Shown: positions 1 through 13,357, counted from the stretch's first letter. The stretch is DNA of 64,000 nt from Macrobrachium rosenbergii (GCF_040412425.1 NC_089744.1:30691001-30755000), one strand, 5' to 3'. Notes: generated by a model from the letters alone, not told the origin. Translations and numbers: made by a program.

Positions 1-180
1 ATTTTAATACATTTTTATCTGTTTATTATTATTTTTTTTAATAAGTGGGATCTCTCCTTTATTACCTCATTTTACTTCTTCTAATGAACACCATATTCTC
101 TGGAAGCTGGAATTTCAAGTCAGTGGTCCTTTTGGTGGGCTTGTTCCATATGAATAAGTTTCATCTTATGAATAATAGTG
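1..180 (+). mobile_element. 3' tail of a LINE (AAT-tail family), sense, cut by window edge
   Basis: This is the terminal ~180 bp of a non-LTR retrotransposon 3' region that recurs about 15 times in the window. Shared landmarks are a stretch like GATCTC, then GAACACCATATTC, TTCAAGTCAGTGG, GGGCTTGTTCCATATGAATA and finally TTCATCTT-TGAATAATA. Longer copies (7680-8160, 20432-20935) carry the end of a reverse-transcriptase ORF upstream of this segment, which identifies the family as a LINE. Here only non-coding tail is present. Confidence 0.75.
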
Positions 181-907
181 ATCGGAATACGAGAGTAACA
201 GTATGGACACGTGGAAGAATGAATGATGGACTGAGAAAGTTGAGCATAAGGTAAGTTTTAAAAAAGAACTTATGAATTATGGATGTGTATAAATTCAGAA
301 TTACCAAACTAAAGTTTTTAGACTAGTCATAGAGGAAAGCAAACTGAAGGAATTGAACAGCCATTGACTACGCCGTATTCATAGTTGGGAAAATGCTAAG
401 TGAAAAAGCTGATAGATTAAGGAAACCTTTCGAAGAATGCTTGAAGAAAGTGATAGGGTATAATCAGGAAATGCGAAATCTATGTAGTAGTAGTAGTAGT
501 AAAACGGTACACAAAACGAAAGCAAGAAATCAAAGCTAGGGATTGAAGGAAATTGAAAGAGTACGGAAGGCCGAGTTGAAGTTCCGTGACGGAAGGGGTA
601 AACAGCAAGGGGAACAGTAATACGATGATAAAGACCAGACTAAATACACTGGAACTTTAAGAGGAAAAATGAAGGCATAAGCTGTGAATTACATCGGGTG
701 GAAGAAGAAGAAAGGTAGAATATATCTTCCATTGTAAAAAAAATCATGAAGGCGAAGGAACTACAGTAGAGACCACAGATGGGAAAGTAGCAAGATTCAC
801 AATAAAGGCTCAGTGGAAAGGAAAGGAAAGTCAAGGTGGATTATACAGGTAGGTCGTGATGAACCTTCCTTAGACGTCTACGCCTTGCGTTTATACTCGA
901 GCAGTTT
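181..907. other. Unassigned sequence
   Basis: No recognisable gene or repeat, apart from a short (AGT)n run near 484-500. The sequence is purine-rich on the plus strand. Confidence 0.5.
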
Positions 908-1217
908 CCGTAGGGGAGTAGTATGCCGTCGGTGCATTTCATGCGGTACACTGTAGGCATTACTTAAGGTTCTTTGCAGCGTCCCTTCGGCCACTAGCTG
1001 CAACCCCTTTCATTCCTTTTACTCTACCTCCATTTATATTCTCTTTATTCCATCTTACTTCCCGCAACCCTCTCCTAACAATTGATTCAGAGTGCAACTG
1101 CAAGGTTTTCCTCCTGCTACACCTCTCAGACCTTTTTGCTCTCAATTTCCGCTTCAGCGCTGAACGACCTCATAGGTCCCAATGCTTGGCCTTTGGCCTA
1201 AATTCTATAATCTATTC
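908..1217 (+). repeat. Family A interspersed repeat, copy 1 (full length)
   Basis: Family A is a ~300 bp repeat present 12 times in this window, always on the plus strand. Landmarks in order: GTGCCGTCAGTGCAC-like start, TGTAGGCATTACTTAAGG, TTCTTTGCAGCGTCCCTTCGG, CTAGCTGCAACC, CATTCCTTTTACT, TAGTGCAACTGCGAGG, TTTTCCTCCTGTTACACC, and a 3' end with AGCGCTGAATGACCTCATAG and GGCCTTTGGCCTAAATTC. It has no ORF and no clear tRNA-like boxes. It behaves like a SINE or non-autonomous retroposon, but its class is not certain. This copy is complete. Confidence 0.8.
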
Positions 1218-1899
1218 TTTACTCGAGCAGTGTTATTGGGAAAGCAGCAAGACCCCAGGAATGGAAGCAGTATAGAATAAAGCCCTGGCTTGAGCATTGA
1301 ATAAGCAAGAAACAAAGCTATAAAATACGCGAGCGTTGCACGAAATCTGATCGGCATTGCACAGACAGTAACCCGAGGACATAAATATATATTGGAGGAT
1401 GGGCAAATATAGACTAAGAAGGACCTTCGATTCCACGCCGCCCGCATGACTCGATAAAATGACCCGCGAACCAGAAAGAGAAAAGATGGAAGCTTAATCA
1501 CATGTATAGAAAACCGTAGCCATGTCTGAGAACAGTGTTAGACACGGAAAACACATTATTCAAGAAATTTATGAATGTGGAACTGACGGTTCACCTCGTT
1601 TCAGTTTCTTGTAAATGGTATTCGATCTTAATAAACCGATCACTAATGGATAATAGGTAAGTCGTGAGTTTTAGATAGATAGCGAGATGAGTATGTTTTA
1701 GGTATGTATGCATCCGGTGCCTTATCTTTTGGCAGATCCTTAGTCGCAGCAACCACAGCTCCCTTCTCAGTTGTCGCTTTGTTGTCGCCTGTGTCGTGAA
1801 TAGTCGGTGATTACCCGAAATACATATTCCTACTGACGTGAGGTTAGTACCTGTTAAAAAAAGTGTTCGCACCTCATTCGCATTTTGCCTCGTCCGCAG
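1218..1899. other. Unassigned, probably intron or 5' flank of the 1901-2790 exon
   Basis: No repeat landmark is visible. The last ~35 bp are pyrimidine-rich and end in CGTCCGCAG, a usable 3' splice acceptor for the following exon. Confidence 0.4.
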
Positions 1900-1900
1900 G

Positions 1901-2790
1901 ATGAAGAAGTTCAATTTCTTCAAACCATTCGTGAAAAGTCGTTCGAGAGACAGTATGTTCGGTAGTCGGACCCTTTTGACGGAGGGTGTCGGGGAGGTAG
2001 GTGGAACCTCTTTCAAAAATGCGTCGGGTCTGAGGCGCGCCTCTTCCGCCAAAGAACGAGGAGGACACTATGCCGGACATGAATTTCTAGACAGTCGTCC
2101 GCCAGTACCCGGAAAAGAAGTTTCAGTCACTGGATGCGCCGATGATGTGAACGATGAAATCGCTGTTAGTGAGACTGCTCACGGGGATTCAACCGTAAGT
2201 GACCTCACAAGTGACGCTAGGTGTCCTATTTCGGGCGACGGGTCAGTTCCACAAGCTGGCGAGGATACTGAACAACTACGACTCATTCAGGTGCTCGGAG
2301 GCGATGAAGAGGTCCTTGTATCATCTTCCGCAGCTCACGTAGCCGATACGCTTGCCGATGATGATGATGAAAATGACGACGACACAATAGTAGGAGATGA
2401 GACTCTGCCCAATGTTGACGAGCTACTTGAAGATTCTTTCCCTCAGGAAGAGGTGGAACCGTCAATATTGACTCAAGGGGGGGAATCCTCTCATCGTCTT
2501 GAACAATGTGGAATGGAAACAGTGGGAGCCAGCGACGTTATCGAGATCTTACTTCGGAGGAAAGACAGCGAATTGGATAACGTCGTCACGCCTGCGAAGG
2601 GACCACAACCCAAGACCTGTTCTTTCATCAGCTGTGGTGAAGTGGATAGCGAGAACGAACTCTCAGCTCTGAAGGGCGCAGGAACTTGTGAGGGGAAGGA
2701 AAAGAGTGGAAAGGAACACACGCCTTGCAAAGGAGATGGTTGTGGCAGCAGTCAAAGCAGCTCTGAGAAGAACGTGCAGGAGAAACAAAG
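1901..2790 (+). CDS. Protein-coding exon, unknown acidic protein (N-terminal part)
   Basis: A single open frame without stops runs through this block and looks like real coding sequence, unlike the microsatellite frames elsewhere. An acceptor (pyrimidine tract ending CCGCAG, AG at 1898-1899) is followed one base later by ATG at 1901. The frame closes at a strong donor, CAAAG|GTATGT, with GT at 2791. The exon holds about 296 codons plus two bases, so it must splice to a downstream exon. The predicted start is MKKFNFFKPFVKSRSRD, basic and hydrophobic. It is followed by Ser/Thr- and acid-rich, low-complexity sequence with an Asp/Glu run (ADDDDENDDD) around residues 155-165, and a Ser/Lys-rich end. 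No catalytic domain, signal peptide or membrane segment is visible, so it may be mostly disordered. The frame is also open upstream to an ATG at 1838, but that part lies in the pyrimidine-rich acceptor region and is probably intronic. I do not recognise the family. Confidence 0.6.
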
Positions 2791-3534
2791 GTATGTTTTG
2801 AAAGCGCACTTCCTGAAGTGGTTGCCTTGCCAGCCGATACTCACCCAGAAGAATGGTATTTCATATTTGTTTTGCATATGTCAATGGTTAGCTTTGATAT
2901 CAACACTACTGTACCACAGTGTTGAATTTTCATTTAAATGGGCCACCTACTGTATTAGTAGAAGAAATACTGTACTGATGAATAATAAAACTTTGATATG
3001 TTGAAATTCATTTCGACTCGGATCAGACCATTGTCGCCAGTGTTTTAACCTCTTTTGACCCCGCGCGCGCACTCCCGTAAGAAAGAGAAAGAGAGAGAGT
3101 TTCGTAATACGACTTTTCTTGTAAAGGAAGTAGGCAGGCTACCTGGCAATTTGCTCAGTGTCACATTCAGATGAATGACAAATTTGCCTGTAGATTTTTG
3201 CATCAACATTGCCTGGCTAAATGCCAAGGATAGCGCAAAAGTCTTTGATAAAAACAAAATAAATAATAAAGTCATACATAAAAATAACAATATTCAAGGA
3301 GAAACACAAGTAACGGCCATACAGGATCTCTGATAAAACTTCACTTTCAAGGTTTTACCATGACGTCTAATTTCAGTGTGAGGAGGTCTTTATGCGGTGT
3401 TGATATTATGTGCCCTTGAATGTGCTCTGTGCCACACCCACTTCTGCTGACAAGAATTCAGCTATTGTCCTTTTCTCTTACACGAGTTTCTGTTATAGTT
3501 TATATGTGGGGTTAACTCCTACGTACTCTCGGAC
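2791..3534. other. Unassigned, probable intron start
   Basis: It begins with the GTATGT donor of the preceding exon. In-frame stops appear after about 70 codons of read-through. A short (CG)n run (CCGCGCGCGC) lies near 3060 and a short (AG)n run near 3085-3100. No gene is seen. Confidence 0.4.
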
Positions 3535-3836
3535 CCCGTAGTGGGCCAGTGCCGTCAGTGCACTTCATGCTGTGCACTGTAGTCATTACTTAGGGTTCTT
3601 TGTAGCGTCCCGTCGGCCCCTAGCTGCAACCTCTTTCATTCATTTTACTCTACCTCCGTTCATATTATCTATCTTCCATCTTCCTTTTCACCCACTCCTA
3701 ACATTTGTTTCATAGTGCAAATGCGAGGTTTTCCTCCTGTTACACCTCGCAAACCTTTCTACTGGTACTCTCAATTTCCTTTTCAGTCAGGTCTCAGTGC
3801 TTGGCATTTAGCCAAAATTTAATCTTCTATCCTATC
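3535..3836 (+). repeat. Family A interspersed repeat, copy 2
   Basis: Full-length copy in the same orientation as copy 1, with GTGCCGTCAGTGCAC, TTCTTTGTAGCGTCCCGTCGG, TTTTCCTCCTGTTACACC and a decayed 3' end (TTGGCATTTAGCCAAAATTT). Confidence 0.8.
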
Positions 3837-3911
3837 ATCATAGCTCTGTTGCAGGAATCTGTGTTATAGTAAATGCGTCAGATTAACTCATATGCACTGT
3901 TTGATTCCCTG

Positions 3912-3932
3912 TGGGGCGGGGGAGGGGGGCGG
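3912..3932 (+). other. G-rich tract, possible G-quadruplex
   Basis: Three long G runs (4, 5 and 6 G) separated by single bases lie immediately 5' of a family A head. This satisfies loose G-quadruplex patterns. Function is unknown. Confidence 0.4.
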
Positions 3933-4582
3933 TTTAGTGCCGTCAGTGCACCTCATGTTGGAGAATTGTTCCTGAGGACTAGACGGTTGTAGCGCCAGCT
4001 CCGTCGTAGTTGTCCTGCAGTGTTTGTTTTAGTGATTATGCTGTTTGATTTTCTATTGGTTTGCTGATGTATTTATTATGCGGCCTATTTTTTTGTATGT
4101 TGCTGCTTCTGATTTGTTTATGGATTTATGTAAAATTTAATTGCAAAAATTTTACCTTGCTGCCTCTGTTATTTGTTTATTTTCGACATTTTGAAGTGTT
4201 TTCTCTCCTGGACCTGACTCGCTTGTAAATTTGTTCTGCTCCTTCCTCTTTTGTTTGTCACCTTTCGTCAGTCATTACAGCCCAGTTGCTTGTTTTTGTT
4301 TCGAACCTGCTGGTCTCGGAAAGGCGAGATCGTTTCAGCATTACATAGGGTTCTTTGTAGCGTCCCGTCGGCCCTTAGCTGCAAACCCTTTCATTCATTT
4401 TACTGTACCTCTGTTCATATTCTTTTTCTCCCATCGTACTCTCCACCCTCGCTTTGCAGTGATTTCATAGTGTAACTGCGAGGTTTTCCTCATGTTACAC
4501 CTTTCACACTTTTTACTGCCAAATTCCTGAATGACCTCATAGGTCCCAGCGCTTGGCCTTTGGCCTAAAATCGTCTGTTCTA
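3931..4582 (+). repeat. Family A copy 3, split by a ~380 bp insertion
   Basis: The family A head (TAGTGCCGTCAGTGCACC) is at 3935-3958. The body resumes at about 4339 with CATTACATAGGG and TTCTTTGTAGCGTCCCGTCGG and runs to the GGCCTTTGGCCTAAAAT end. Only about 10 bp of the family consensus is missing at the break. The interrupting 3960-4338 sequence is T-rich on the plus strand and matches nothing else in the window. Confidence 0.65.
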
Positions 4583-4633
4583 TTCTGTGTACTCTCTGTA
4601 CACACACACAGATTTGCAGTTGTGTCCATTTTT

Positions 4634-4665
<32 letters not shown>

Positions 4666-4666
4666 G
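4634..4666 (+). repeat. (TTG)n microsatellite
   Basis: About 11 TTG units. Confidence 0.9.
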
Positions 4667-4959
4667 AATAAACTGTGTCTGTCTATCATGATCCAGATTT
4701 ATATAAGAATAGGCTAAATAAATAGTTCGAAAGATGACTCGTGTTATATAGGCAAAGACTTTGTTCTTGATATTTGAATCCACAATTATCGTTTCGGTGT
4801 TTATTACAAATACGGAGGTTCGAAGTTTTGAAAAGAATCTCTTTTCCATTTTGTCTGTCTGTTTTGTAATGGTTTCTGTAGTTTGCTTCAAAGTGCTTCC
4901 GTTAAACGACACTTCGGAATTTATCAGAAATACACAAACTTTATGTGTGTGTGTGTATT

Positions 4960-5329
4960 AAATATACTGTATATATATTAAATATATACTCTATATATTT
5001 ATATGTATATATATGTATATATATTTGTATACAGTGTATGTAAATATATTTACATATATAAAGATGTACAGTATATATCTATTAGGAAATCTGATTTCGA
5101 CATCAACATAAATCTATTGATAACCAGTAATGAGGTCGACCGACCGCCTATCATTGTATCTAAGCCAAAGGCCAGGTACAATTCCTGACGGAGACAGATG
5201 CACTTATCAGTTACAATTACCTGTGGGTGCAAGTTACTCCCAAGGTATAGTGAGTTTGATCATTTAAATTTGTGGCTTAATACAGTTGAGAATAAAAATC
5301 ACGTGTGTCTTAGTGACAGCACTATATAT

Positions 5330-5415
<86 letters not shown>
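4960..5415. repeat. AT-rich degenerate tract and (AT)n array
   Basis: Imperfect TATATA/TGTATA sequence runs from 4960 to 5080, and a long (AT)n array lies at 5322-5415. The 5170-5320 sequence between them is non-repetitive here and ends directly in the AT array, like a short retroposon with an AT tail. That class is not established. Confidence 0.75.
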
Positions 5416-7005
<1,590 letters not shown>

Positions 7006-7074
7006 TGAGATTTCGTTTCATGAATGGTAATCAACTTGCATCCGATGGTGTAATAATAATGAAGCATCATGCGA

Positions 7075-7076
<2 letters not shown>

Positions 7077-7170
<94 letters not shown>

Positions 7171-7330
7171 AAGGTAAAACTTATTCATATGGATCAAGCC
7201 CATAGGGGCCATTGACTTGAAGTTCAAGCTTCCAGAGAATATGATGTTCATTAGAAAGAATCAACAGAAGGTGATAGGAAATACAGAAAGAAGAGATCAT
7301 TTATTGGAAAGGAAAGAAAATATGAGGGAA
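7077..7330 (-). mobile_element. LINE tail, antisense, with (ATT)n array
   Basis: An (ATT)n array at 7077-7167 is immediately followed by the reverse complement of the LINE 3' tail (CAGAAGGTAAAACTTATTC, GGCCATTGACTTGAAGTTC, GAAATACAGAAAGAAGAGAT). The array is therefore the expanded 3' tail of a minus-strand LINE copy. Confidence 0.8.
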
Positions 7331-7679
7331 TGTTTTGTGCGCTAGGCATGTTTATTTTTTTTCAGTTTTTCTCAAAATGTATCTTTGATACCAGTGACCG
7401 GAGTTGCTGTGTTGCCAGTTCACATCAGTCAGAAGTCATACCACCGGGTCCGGGGAATGACGATTATGGCAGTCTACTCCAGTAGGACCACGTTCAGGAA
7501 ATAAAGCTTTATCTCGAACAACGGAAATCTTCCAATGCATTCACGTTGCCTGTGTCTGCCTCTGGCCTCAGTGGACGGTCCGAGTGTCTTCCTCAATAAT
7601 TGTTCACCAGTTCATGGTGGCAGGCCTGTGTTTCCTAACATTAGCAGTTATGACTTGACTTGGACCATCGCCGGATTGT
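7331..7679. other. Unassigned
   Basis: A non-repetitive stretch between an antisense and a sense copy of the same LINE family. No gene seen. Confidence 0.4.
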
Positions 7680-8160
7680 CTGTAATTTAACAGAGACCTT
7701 TCACATTCACAGTTGATCCATGATACTCTTTTCCTGCCGAGAACAACCAGATATACTGAATAGCAACGGCACCGATATGCAGTAAATGTGCCTCGCTGTC
7801 GAACTTCTTAATTTCAAAGGTCCTTTATTCCTCACACCGTTGGACTGTGGAACAGTCTCCCTGAGGATGTTGTGCAGTTGGAATGTTTAAAGTTCAAGCG
7901 AAGATGCAATGCATTATTACCCTATAGCAGTTCTTGTATTTTAGTAATTTACTTCCATTTTATCTATTGATTTATTAATTCCTTAAATTATTTTTTCTTT
8001 TCTAATAACTGATCTCTTCCTTCTGTATTTCCGATTACCCTTTGTTGCGTTTTTCAAATGAACATCATATTCTTTCGAAGCTTGAATTAAAGTCAAAAGG
8101 CTCCTGTAGGCTTCTTCCATAAGAATAGGGTTCTTCTTCTGAATAATAAAAACAATAATA
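7680..8160 (+). pseudogene. LINE fragment: reverse-transcriptase C-terminus and 3' UTR
   Basis: In the frame 7815-7970 the translation reads QRSFIPHTVGLWNSLPEDVV then QLECLKFKRRCNALLPYS, ending at TGA 7968-7970. The pattern WNSLPE-V-(x)n-FKRR is the conserved extreme C-terminus of non-LTR retrotransposon polyproteins of the jockey/CR1/L2 kind. Upstream sequence (7690-7810) encodes the preceding residues with frame breaks and a stop. The 3' UTR follows with the landmarks of the window-wide tail family and ends in GAATAATAAAAACAATAATAAT. It is 5' truncated and dead. Confidence 0.75.
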
Positions 8161-9532
8161 ATGGTACGCTGTGTTTCCTCGCACTAACACCACAAAGGTC
8201 AGAGCTACGGGCGCTCACCATCCGAGCATGATTATCTGTCCACTTCCTGCCATGTTCAGCAGCACAGTGGCTCGTCGCCACCTCCGCAGAGACATGACTG
8301 ATGCTCCACAGTCATTTTTCGGTGTGTTAAGGAAATTTGACAGTTGAGCTGTGTCACCAAAGTCGCTGCCATCTTGAAGGAGCATCGGATTGACTTGAAA
8401 TATATAGGTTTACGTAAGAAACTTAGCCGACGTCACCAAGCAAGGAGTATTGGGTAACAGAAAATCTCTCTCTTTTAGCATTGATGGCCAATGTGGCTGA
8501 TAGAAGAGGCTTGCTACTGATACCAGGAAGCCGTCAGTGGCATGACTGAGGCATTAGTGGCTATGATCACCGCTGAGAGGGGCCTTATTATTTTCATCTT
8601 TGCAATAAAGTTCCAAGAGTCCGCCTTTCTCCGGAGGAATATATATGTATCAGTAGGAGACTCATACTGTTTGGCCGCAGAGTTCACCCAACCAAATTCA
8701 AGGGAGTTGAGTCTTTGCAGGTACTGCTCAACAACTCCCTCCCTCTCCTGATTTCTGTAACCACGAAAAGCAGATGATCAGCTAGTCTGTCACTGTTCAC
8801 TCCACAAAATACCCTCCTCAAATATGACGCCATTCGCCCCATCTTGATACCCAGAGGACGTACGCTTAGCTCCATCTCTACAAGAAGCCAGTAAACGAGT
8901 GAGTTTCAGAAAGAGTTTCTGTCCCTCGAGAATGAGGCAGTCCCGATTTTGAAAAGATACTGCTTGCTCTGCAGTAATGTGCGAGCCTTCCCCCTCCCCA
9001 ACGCCACTTAGCTCTGTAATGGGCCCCTCCCCAAACACCCAGAAGTAAAACCTGTATTATCAGTCTTTGCATTCCTCGTGTGGTATTCTTTTATTGCGCA
9101 CACTTAGACAGAATTATTGCCGAGTCATAAGTTAATTGCCGACCTTTGGCAATAAATGTAGAAGCCTGTGGTGTTTTTGCATTATTTTTTATCTTTATTC
9201 AACTATGTCATTTATTGCTCTTTTGTATTTAGTCCTTTTGTAATGATTTTTTTTTTAGAACACTGAAGTCATTTCTCCTCTTACTGCATTCATGTTTAAG
9301 TTAAAGTCCACATTTTATACGTCAAGTTAGTCCATGTAAATAAATAGTATAGTTTTGTGTCCTCATAATTTTCTTTAAGTAGATTGTCCAAGTAAACCTG
9401 TTCAAAAAAGTTGCTCAAGTAAGGTACAAGTTTTGTTAGAAGTGTCAAGTTGTTCATCGAGCTCCTTTGTCGGTACGCTATTATTAAGAGGATATTTTTT
9501 TCTCCGGCCCCACATCGATTAAATACGATAAT

Positions 9533-9534
<2 letters not shown>
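8161..9534. other. Unassigned
   Basis: Low-repeat sequence. Short open frames on both strands show no recognisable domain and no convincing splice-site pair. Nothing supportable as a gene. Confidence 0.4.

Positions 9535-9596
<62 letters not shown>
9535..9596 (+). repeat. (CT)n microsatellite
   Basis: Uninterrupted CT dinucleotides, pyrimidines on the plus strand. Confidence 0.95.
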
Positions 9597-9599
<3 letters not shown>

Positions 9600-11218
9600 G
9601 TTTGTTGTGCCTTAGTAATCTGCTTGCTTTTGATCTTCGGTATGGAACTGTCTCAGTGAAGTAAGTGATTTTCACATTAATTTTCTCATGTTAAGCAAAT
9701 TATTTTGAAGTCGTTTGTGTTCCTTCAGAAAGAAGTCCTGGAATCACTAGCGTTGTGTCGTAGTTGTTTTGGTTCAGTTGTGAAGTCAGTGATTTTCATC
9801 CCGCTTAATTTTCCCCTCCTTTCGGCCTTTTGTTGTTTTGTCGTAAGCCTAAATTATTTTGTAAGTCGTTTGAACCATGTTTCATTCATTGCAAGGTTAT
9901 GATGAAGTATTTCATGAGATACTATCGTATTTCTACCACGTCTTCGAAATCTGCAGTTCTGTGAGATATGCAGTTTAACCTACTGTTTTTACGGTCTTTG
10001 CAGGCTGAGTTTGTCACATAGTAACATCATCATCATGAAGGTGTATATCGCTTTCAGAATTGAACACGCCACGACATCTCTCTTATCAGTCTTTCTTGGC
10101 AATTTCAAACTGTCCCTGTATCTTTTCTGTCCCTGTCACGAGAATCCACACAAATATTGGTTGATTTTGCAATATCTTTATCCAGACTCTCTGAATGTGG
10201 TGCAGTTTTAGAGGTACTATACCTTTCTAAAATGTTTAGCCTCTGCGGGGTTTTTGTCGTCAAATGTATAACAACAACAGCGGATAAAATCATTTCTCTC
10301 ATTACAGATATCAAATAAAACCTTTTCCGTTACGCAGAATTCCAAGTCTATTACATAGGTTCACGATTGATAATGTTTTTTAACAATTACAAGAAACGGA
10401 ATCAGATTTTCTATCAATATGGCATCTCATTTTGTGGCGTTGCCAGATCCACACACGGATTGCGTTTAAATCCCATCGATTTTTTCATTCATTGTCATCA
10501 CGGTTATGTCTGAGGTATTTCATATACCTTGATTTCTTAACATCTAGGTAAAGAATAAATTTCAAGGAAATATGAAATAAAGCATAACAGTAAGTTTGGC
10601 AAGAGAAAATAAACATTCGTATTCAGACAGATCTGTCCCTCTCTCTGAAAAATTAGATTGGAAACAATGACTGGAAGAATAGCACGTAGAGAAAATTCAA
10701 AAACAGGATGCCTGGCAAGATGTGGCTTTGACAGTTGGTTGAGTTTTGTCAACATAGCTAACTGATCATCTGAATAAATTATATATGAAAAAGAGTGATT
10801 CGCTTTCAGGGAAACCTCTGAAAAAAAAAAAACGCACCTGGACTTTGATTGAAAAAAAAAACATCTTTAAAACTTATCAGTCGTTATAGATTTCTTGACA
10901 AAGCAGTTTATTTTTTCAAACTATCCCTATTTGTATCATTAATTTTTCTTTCCCTAATTGTGTAATAATGATAAATGTACAATCTACAAGTACTGACAAA
11001 TATTGGTTGATTTTGAAACCAAAAATATCTTTAGGGTTTGTCCAGACTCTCTGAATGCCTGTTTTCGTAAACTGGCAGTTTTTTAAAAGCCTCTCGCCAG
11101 AGAGATCTACAAGAGTATGTGCAATATTTTGATAAATTCCAAGTTTTTCCAGGTAGGGTATTAGGGTTTGAGACCTCGAAATCCCAAAATGGGTAGTGGC
11201 CGTTGAATTTTAATAGGA

Positions 11219-11219
<1 letters not shown>
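9597..11219. other. Unassigned
   Basis: Low-repeat, AT-leaning sequence. The phrase AATATTGGTTGATTTTG occurs at both ~10154 and ~10999, each followed within ~50 bp by TCCAGACTCTCTGAATG, so two diverged copies of a short unknown repeat are present. No gene seen. Confidence 0.4.
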
Positions 11220-11306
<87 letters not shown>

Positions 11307-11480
11307 AAGATGAAAGCTATTCATATCGAACAAACCCACCGCAGGGGCCACTGACTTGAAATTCAGGCTTCCAAAGAAAATGGTTCATTAGATAGAAGTA
11401 ATGGAAGGTACAGGGAAATACAGAAAGAAGAGATCGCTCATTAAAAAAGAAAAGAGAAAATAAATAAATAGATAAGAATG
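11220..11480 (-). mobile_element. LINE tail, antisense, with (ATT)n array
   Basis: (ATT)n at 11220-11303 is followed by CAGAAGATGAAAGCTATTC, GGGGCCACTGACTTGAAATT and GAAATACAGAAAGAAGAGAT, the reverse complement of the LINE 3' tail. Confidence 0.8.
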
Positions 11481-11552
11481 TAAGCAAATAATTATTGTAG
11501 GCTAGCAAAGAGGTTCAGTTTATGTTATTGGCAGTTGTAGTTGCTAGTGGGA

Positions 11553-11835
11553 ATTCTTCGTTGGACTGATCGGTACCGTTCTCGGCTAGCACTCTGCAGG
11601 GCCCGCGTTCGAATCTCCGGCCGGCCAATGAAGAATTAGAGGAATTTATTTCTGGTGATAGAAATTAATTTCTCGCTATAATGTGGTTCGGATTCCACAA
11701 TAAGCTGTAGTTCCCGTTGCTAGGTAACCAGTTGGTTCTTAGCCACGTAAAATAAGTCTAATCCTTCGGGCCAGCCCTCTCTAGGAGAGCTGTTAATCAG
11801 CTCAGTGGTCTGGTTAAATTAAGGTATACTTAACT
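11553..11835 (+). mobile_element. tRNA-derived SINE with 15-bp target duplication
   Basis: Complete SINE. The tRNA-like head has an A-box-like part (TTGGACTGATCGG) and a B box (GTTCGAATCTCC). The body landmarks are CCGGCCAATGAAGAATTAGA, ATTTCTCGCTATAATGTGG, AAGCTGTAGTTCCCGTTGC, GGTAACCAGTTGGTTCTTAG, and the end is CTCAGTGGTCTGG then GGTATACT. TAGTTGCTAGTGGGA occurs on both sides (11538-11552 and 11836-11850). It is an exact 15-bp target-site duplication, so insertion was fairly recent. Transcription would be by RNA polymerase III. Confidence 0.9.
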
Positions 11836-12002
11836 TAGTTGCTAGTGGGAGGCTCGCCGTTCAGTTATTGTCGATAATGGCCAGTCTAGCTCTTTGTTGT
11901 TTGACTCGCTTATAATCGGTTTTAATTCCAACATTCTTCGTCCTTGAACTGTTGCGTGTTTGTGTGGGTGCTTGTGCATGTCCAACAAGTAATGGGGTTA
12001 TA

Positions 12003-12171
12003 AATGGGTAGGAAAAATATTTAATGCTACAGAAATAGAAAGAACAAAATTTATGCCATGAAAATGGGTGAAAAAATATTTCATGCCATAAACATGGGTA
12101 GGAAAAATATTTAATGTTATAGAAATAGGAAGAACAAAATTTATGCCATAAAAATGAGTGAAAATATTACG
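12003..12171. repeat. Short tandem duplication (~100 bp period)
   Basis: GGGTAGGAAAAATATTTAATG recurs ~100 bp apart (near 12005 and 12105), followed both times by AGAAATAG-AAGAACAAAATT and TATGCCAT. Smaller internal units share TGGGTRRAAAAATATTT. About 1.7 copies. Confidence 0.7.
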
Positions 12172-13357
12172 GGTGCCGACTGGCGGGAGCCAGGCTGCAG
12201 TAGTAGTCTTCATTTTTGCCCATATAAATTCTTGTTTTGAAAGTCTGTAAGCTCGGCGTCAGTGACCTAGATGTTGTGACGCCAGTCTTAGTATCCATAA
12301 ATCAAGTATGTAAGCATATAATTGGGAATCATGTAGGCTTTATATTAACGTGATTACGGTCAGATGCGTAATAGCTAAGTCACTGCTCTAGTTGGTCGTG
12401 TAAGGTAGTCGTTTTCTGTAGTTACGTCGTATACTTACAGGAGTAACTGAGCCAATTTGGACGTTCATTCATACACCTGACTTTATCTATACAGTGATGT
12501 ATATATCTTTATTTATTTAAATGTGCATGTGAAGCTTATCAAAATCCTCTTTGATTTTGGAGCAAATTTTCAGTGAAAAAAAAGAGTTTTTGCTGATTTT
12601 TAACAGCACGCTAAAGTGTAGGTTTTAGCGACCAGCTTATGTGCGAGTGTTTAAGGAAACTTAACGGATCCTGAGGACATCATAATTTTTTAAAAAGCTT
12701 TTTAGAGAGCAATATGTACTTGCGAACTTCGAGATTCTGTGTATGTTTCTCTTGTATTGATGACTCGTACATTGCACATTGTACATTTTGTAGTCGTGGA
12801 ATAACTCTGTGGGTTTGTTTAACTCTTTCTCGTGGATGTTAACTTACCTGAACGATGCGGAAACGTTGAATTGCAATACCTGATCCTAAACTGTCTACTT
12901 CTTCATGTGACCTACATATGCTGTGATCCGTACTTTGGATTATTGTCCCCATGTTGGGGACATTTTTCAATGCCAGATTTTTTCCTTTTTATATGTAATT
13001 ATCCTGCTTGGATGCCTCCAATATTCGAAGTTAAAAAATGAAGGTCACATAGACGTCGTGTGTGTAACCGAGGCCACTGCCTCGGAAAGTCAACCAAACT
13101 GTTGTCAACGTTTGTGTCACACAAGACTACTTTTTGGACAAGTGGGTGGAGATAACTGCTTCCCCCCCCCCCTTTTTTTTTTCCTGGATGGGTGGGCAGT
13201 TCATGGATGCATGACCAGGGTCCTTGGGTGGAGGAGACCAGGGTGTGGGTGGGAGGGCTGTTGGATGAGTGGGTGGGTAGGCTGTATTTGTGGCAGGAAG
13301 AGGCAGCGGACTGAATAAGGTAGAACGGCACAACCTTGGAAATTGGGGAAGCCATGT
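12172..13357. other. Unassigned
   Basis: No repeat family seen. C and T homopolymers lie near 13163-13182 and a GGGTGGGTGG-like G/T-rich tract at 13190-13290. A short open frame near 12923-13318 is Cys/Trp/Gly-rich because of that composition and is not convincing. Confidence 0.4.

Noticed and set aside
1838..1900. Translation start at ATG 1838 for the first exon
   Set aside because: The interval is pyrimidine-rich and ends in a good acceptor, so the in-frame extension is more likely intron. ATG 1901 directly follows the acceptor.
12923..13355. Overlapping Gly/Trp- and Pro/Ser-rich frames on both strands
   Set aside because: Explained by a GGGTGGGTGG-like low-complexity tract; no splice sites or domain.
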